A stretch of DNA of 32,903 nt from Desulfobulbus propionicus (lineage in GTDB: Bacteria; Desulfobacterota; Desulfobulbia; Desulfobulbales; Desulfobulbaceae), in assembly GCA_002748755.1 (NCBI GenBank), contig PDTD01000005.1, positions 1-32,903 on the forward strand, written 5' to 3'. Numbering within the stretch: position 1 is the first letter of the stretch; each line of letters opens with the position of its first letter. Of the stretch, positions 31,009 to 32,903 are shown in pieces. Made by a program: the position numbers and the translations under genes. The notes under the pieces are model-generated. The model did no database searches and was not told the DNA's origin. It saw nothing but the letters and a program-made list of their open reading frames with translations.

Positions 31009-31082
31009 GTGCCGAGTATAGGCAGTGAGTGACATAAACAGATTTTATCGTTCTACTTCCATAACTGTAAACAAGGAGAAAT

Positions 31083-32069
31083 ATGAGCACGCCAGTGAAG
31101 TATACCGAACTTGGTCTTGTGAACACCAGGGAGATGTTTGCCCGTGCCATGAAGGGCAAATATGCAGTTCCCGCGTACAACTTCAATAACATGGAACAAC
31201 TCCAGGCGATTATTGCGGGCTGTGTACAGTCTCGGTCTCCTGTGATCCTTCAGGTATCCGGCAGTGCCAGGAAGTATGCCAACCCAATAATGCTACGACA
31301 TATGGTTGCTGGAGCCGTTGAGATGGCCAGGTCAGAAGGCAGTGCCATCCCCATAGCTCTCCACCTGGATCACGGGGATAGTTTTGAACTGGCCAAATCC
31401 TGCATTGACAACGGCTTTTCCTCTATTATGCTCGACGCCTCCCATCATCCTTTTGATAAGAACGTAGCCTTAACTCGGCAGGTAGTTGAGTATGCCCATG
31501 AAAGAGAGGTGACGGTTGAGGGTGAACTGGGAGTCTTGGCGGGTGTTGAGGATGAAGTCTCCCATGAAACATCTCACTACACTCGGCCGGAAGAGGTTGA
31601 GGAATTTGTGGAAAGAACCGGTGCGGACAGTCTGGCCATCTCAATCGGGACCTCCCATGGGGCGTATAAGTTCAAGATCAAGCCAGGTGAGGACATTCCT
31701 CCGCTCAGATTTGACATTTTAGAAGAGATTGAACGACGTCTGCCCGGCTATCCCATTGTCCTGCACGGCGCTTCTGCCGTTATTCCTAAATACATCAAGA
31801 TGATTAATCAATACGGCGGACAGATGGATGATGCGGTGGGTAATTCCGAAGAACAAGTACGCCGGGCTGCCTCGTCTGCGGTCTGCAAGGTTAACATAGA
31901 CAGTGATGGTCGTCTGGCCATGACCGCCGTCATCCGTGAAGTCTTTGCCCAACATCCCTCCCAATTTGACCCCAGGAAATATCTAGGGCCTGCCCGTGAA
32001 GAATTGATCAGGATGGTGGTAGAGAAAAATGAACTGGTCCTGGGGAGTGCCGGCAGGGTATTACCATAA
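31083..32069 (+). CDS. fba: Class II fructose-1,6-bisphosphate aldolase
   Basis: Zinc-dependent aldolase of glycolysis and gluconeogenesis that splits or forms fructose 1,6-bisphosphate. 328 residues. The catalytic and metal residues are visible: Asp96 and His97 in HLDHGDS, a Glu in VEGELGVLAG, His192 in GTSHGAYK and His228 in VLHGASAV. The phosphate-binding KVNIDSDGR is intact. The segment EEVSHETSHY-type insert (here DEVSHETSHYTRPEE) suggests the class IIB type, which also includes tagatose-bisphosphate aldolases, so the sugar specificity is not certain. AAGGAG lies just before the ATG. No terminator is evident after it. Confidence 0.94.
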   Translation: MSTPVKYTELGLVNTREMFARAMKGKYAVPAYNFNNMEQLQAIIAGCVQSRSPVILQVSGSARKYANPIMLRHMVAGAVEMARSEGSAIPIALHLDHGDSFELAKSCIDNGFSSIMLDASHHPFDKNVALTRQVVEYAHEREVTVEGELGVLAGVEDEVSHETSHYTRPEEVEEFVERTGADSLAISIGTSHGAYKFKIKPGEDIPPLRFDILEEIERRLPGYPIVLHGASAVIPKYIKMINQYGGQMDDAVGNSEEQVRRAASSAVCKVNIDSDGRLAMTAVIREVFAQHPSQFDPRKYLGPAREELIRMVVEKNELVLGSAGRVLP

Positions 32070-32247
32070 CACGGAACTCAGGGGCGGCGAGATTTTAACC
32101 ATGCACTTGGATGAAAAGATTGACTGTCGATTCACCCATAAAACTCGAACCCCCCCAAGCCTCAGGCCGTCCCTTGAAGCGACATGTTAACCATATGGCA
32201 CATACATGAACATAGAAAATGCCAGTATACCAAACTGGAATAAAGAA

Positions 32248-32278
32248 AAAATTTGGTTTAATGACTCCAAAATTTGGT
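32248..32278. repeat. Pair of 10-bp direct repeats in a gene-free stretch
   Basis: AAAATTTGGT occurs at 32248-32257 and 32269-32278, exactly 21 bases apart (two helical turns). A near copy (AAAATTTGGA) starts at 32460. The stretch 32070-32460 is AT-rich and otherwise shows no gene or clear structure. Confidence 0.35.
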
Positions 32279-32464
32279 GATAAATGGTTAATTTCTTAAG
32301 GGTCGGTCATTTTTTCTTTTTAATATCGACAGACTACAAGAAAAAGCATACCGGTCCCCAAAAGCTTCGTTAACCAATCCCGTAGGACAAGCCAGACGCT
32401 TCGCAAAATCAAAATGCGTGTCCGGCTGAATGCTGATAGTTTGTTTTCCGTTATCCGCTAAAAT

Positions 32465-32760
32465 TTGGAGCAGGTGCCCGATCATCGGGCTGCCAACAGC
32501 TCCATCCTGCTGGCTGATGCCTTGGTGCGCGCATTTGCCATGTTTTTGATCAAGGAGTCATCTCTGCTCGCTTTTGATGAGCGTCGTCTTGAGGAACCTG
32601 AAAGCCTACACGGTGTCTATGCAATAGACTCGATTCCCTGTGATTTTCAGAGCGTACCATTCTGGATGAGATTTCGCCCACCTTTTCGCATCCTCAGAAC
32701 TTCGAAACGCAGCAATTTTTTTCTATCGGGTTATGGCTGTTAACGATCTGCGATTTCGTT
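32465..32760 (+). pseudogene. Remnant of a DDE-type transposase (N-terminal part)
   Basis: The frame beginning near 32465 reads DHRAANSSILLADALVRAF, then AMFLIKESSLLAFDERR and IDSIPCDFQ. This resembles, from memory, the N-terminus of IS4-like transposases (DHR, SLADAL, AMFSLK, SLL-FD, PCDTQ). After about 32650 the expected RTILDEISPTF appears in a different frame, so there is a frameshift. No catalytic DDE region follows before the window ends, and no start codon with a ribosome binding site is seen. Interpreted as a decayed insertion-sequence fragment; the family level is uncertain. Confidence 0.6.
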
Positions 32761-32903
32761 ACAAATTTAAAATATACCATAAGTTCAGACCTCCTGACCT
32801 CTGGAGATTTTGTTAGGACACCAGTTTGTAAACCAGACGCAGGTTGGTTCCTGGGAAAAACGTCTTTGTAGCGTTGAGTTCGTGGAATATATTGAGCATT
32901 GTC

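Noticed and set aside
30789-31082. Glycine riboswitch before glyA
   Set aside because: No conserved glycine-aptamer core could be recognised on the minus strand of the spacer.

Overview
The window looks like the chromosome of an anaerobic Desulfobacterota bacterium, most likely of the Desulfobulbales type (sulfur metabolisers and cable-bacteria relatives). The assignment is inferred from three things: an AhbD-type radical SAM heme synthase, a complex I operon without the NADH-oxidising subunits NuoE, NuoF and NuoG, and a large multiheme cytochrome c. No rRNA, tRNA, CRISPR array or phage region was seen.

Layout, left to right. Positions 116-2892 (minus strand) hold ahbD, hemE and an HD-domain phosphohydrolase behind a good sigma70-like promoter. 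Then come uspA with its terminator (3394-3929), two unrecognised genes reading away from each other (3932-5342), and a left-handed beta-helix protein (5293-6096, minus). From 6284 to 16085 follow lon, mltG, a cold-shock gene, nadE, a twelve-heme cytochrome and an aspartate aminotransferase, all on the plus strand. A LysR regulator (16336-17313, minus) is divergent from the complex I operon. The operon (17564-29029) runs nuoA-B-C-D-H-I-J-K, a NuoL/MrpD-like antiporter subunit, a 91-residue two-helix membrane protein, a second NuoL-like subunit, nuoM and nuoN. After it come glyA (minus) and a class II aldolase (plus), which diverge. The last 830 bases are mostly gene-free and end in a broken transposase.

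The most distinctive structure that is not a gene is a family of intergenic repeats of about 200-230 bp. They have imperfect inverted ends (left end CCCGGATTTCTCATGA, right end its complement) and a shared core (TGCCGAAGATGGT), and resemble non-autonomous mobile elements (MITEs). Five fairly complete copies and two or more decayed ones sit at gene borders. They overlap or touch the nadE start region, the lysR and glyA stop codons, the mltG ribosome binding site, and the region upstream of the aminotransferase.

Functionally, the window combines heme synthesis (ahbD, hemE), a heme-rich electron-transfer protein and a proton-pumping complex I whose electron donor is not encoded here. Ferredoxin or another reduced carrier is the usual proposal for complexes lacking NuoEFG. 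The second NuoL-like subunit appears to have lost the central TM7 lysine of the proton channel. The aminotransferase has a leader that could fold over its ribosome binding site.
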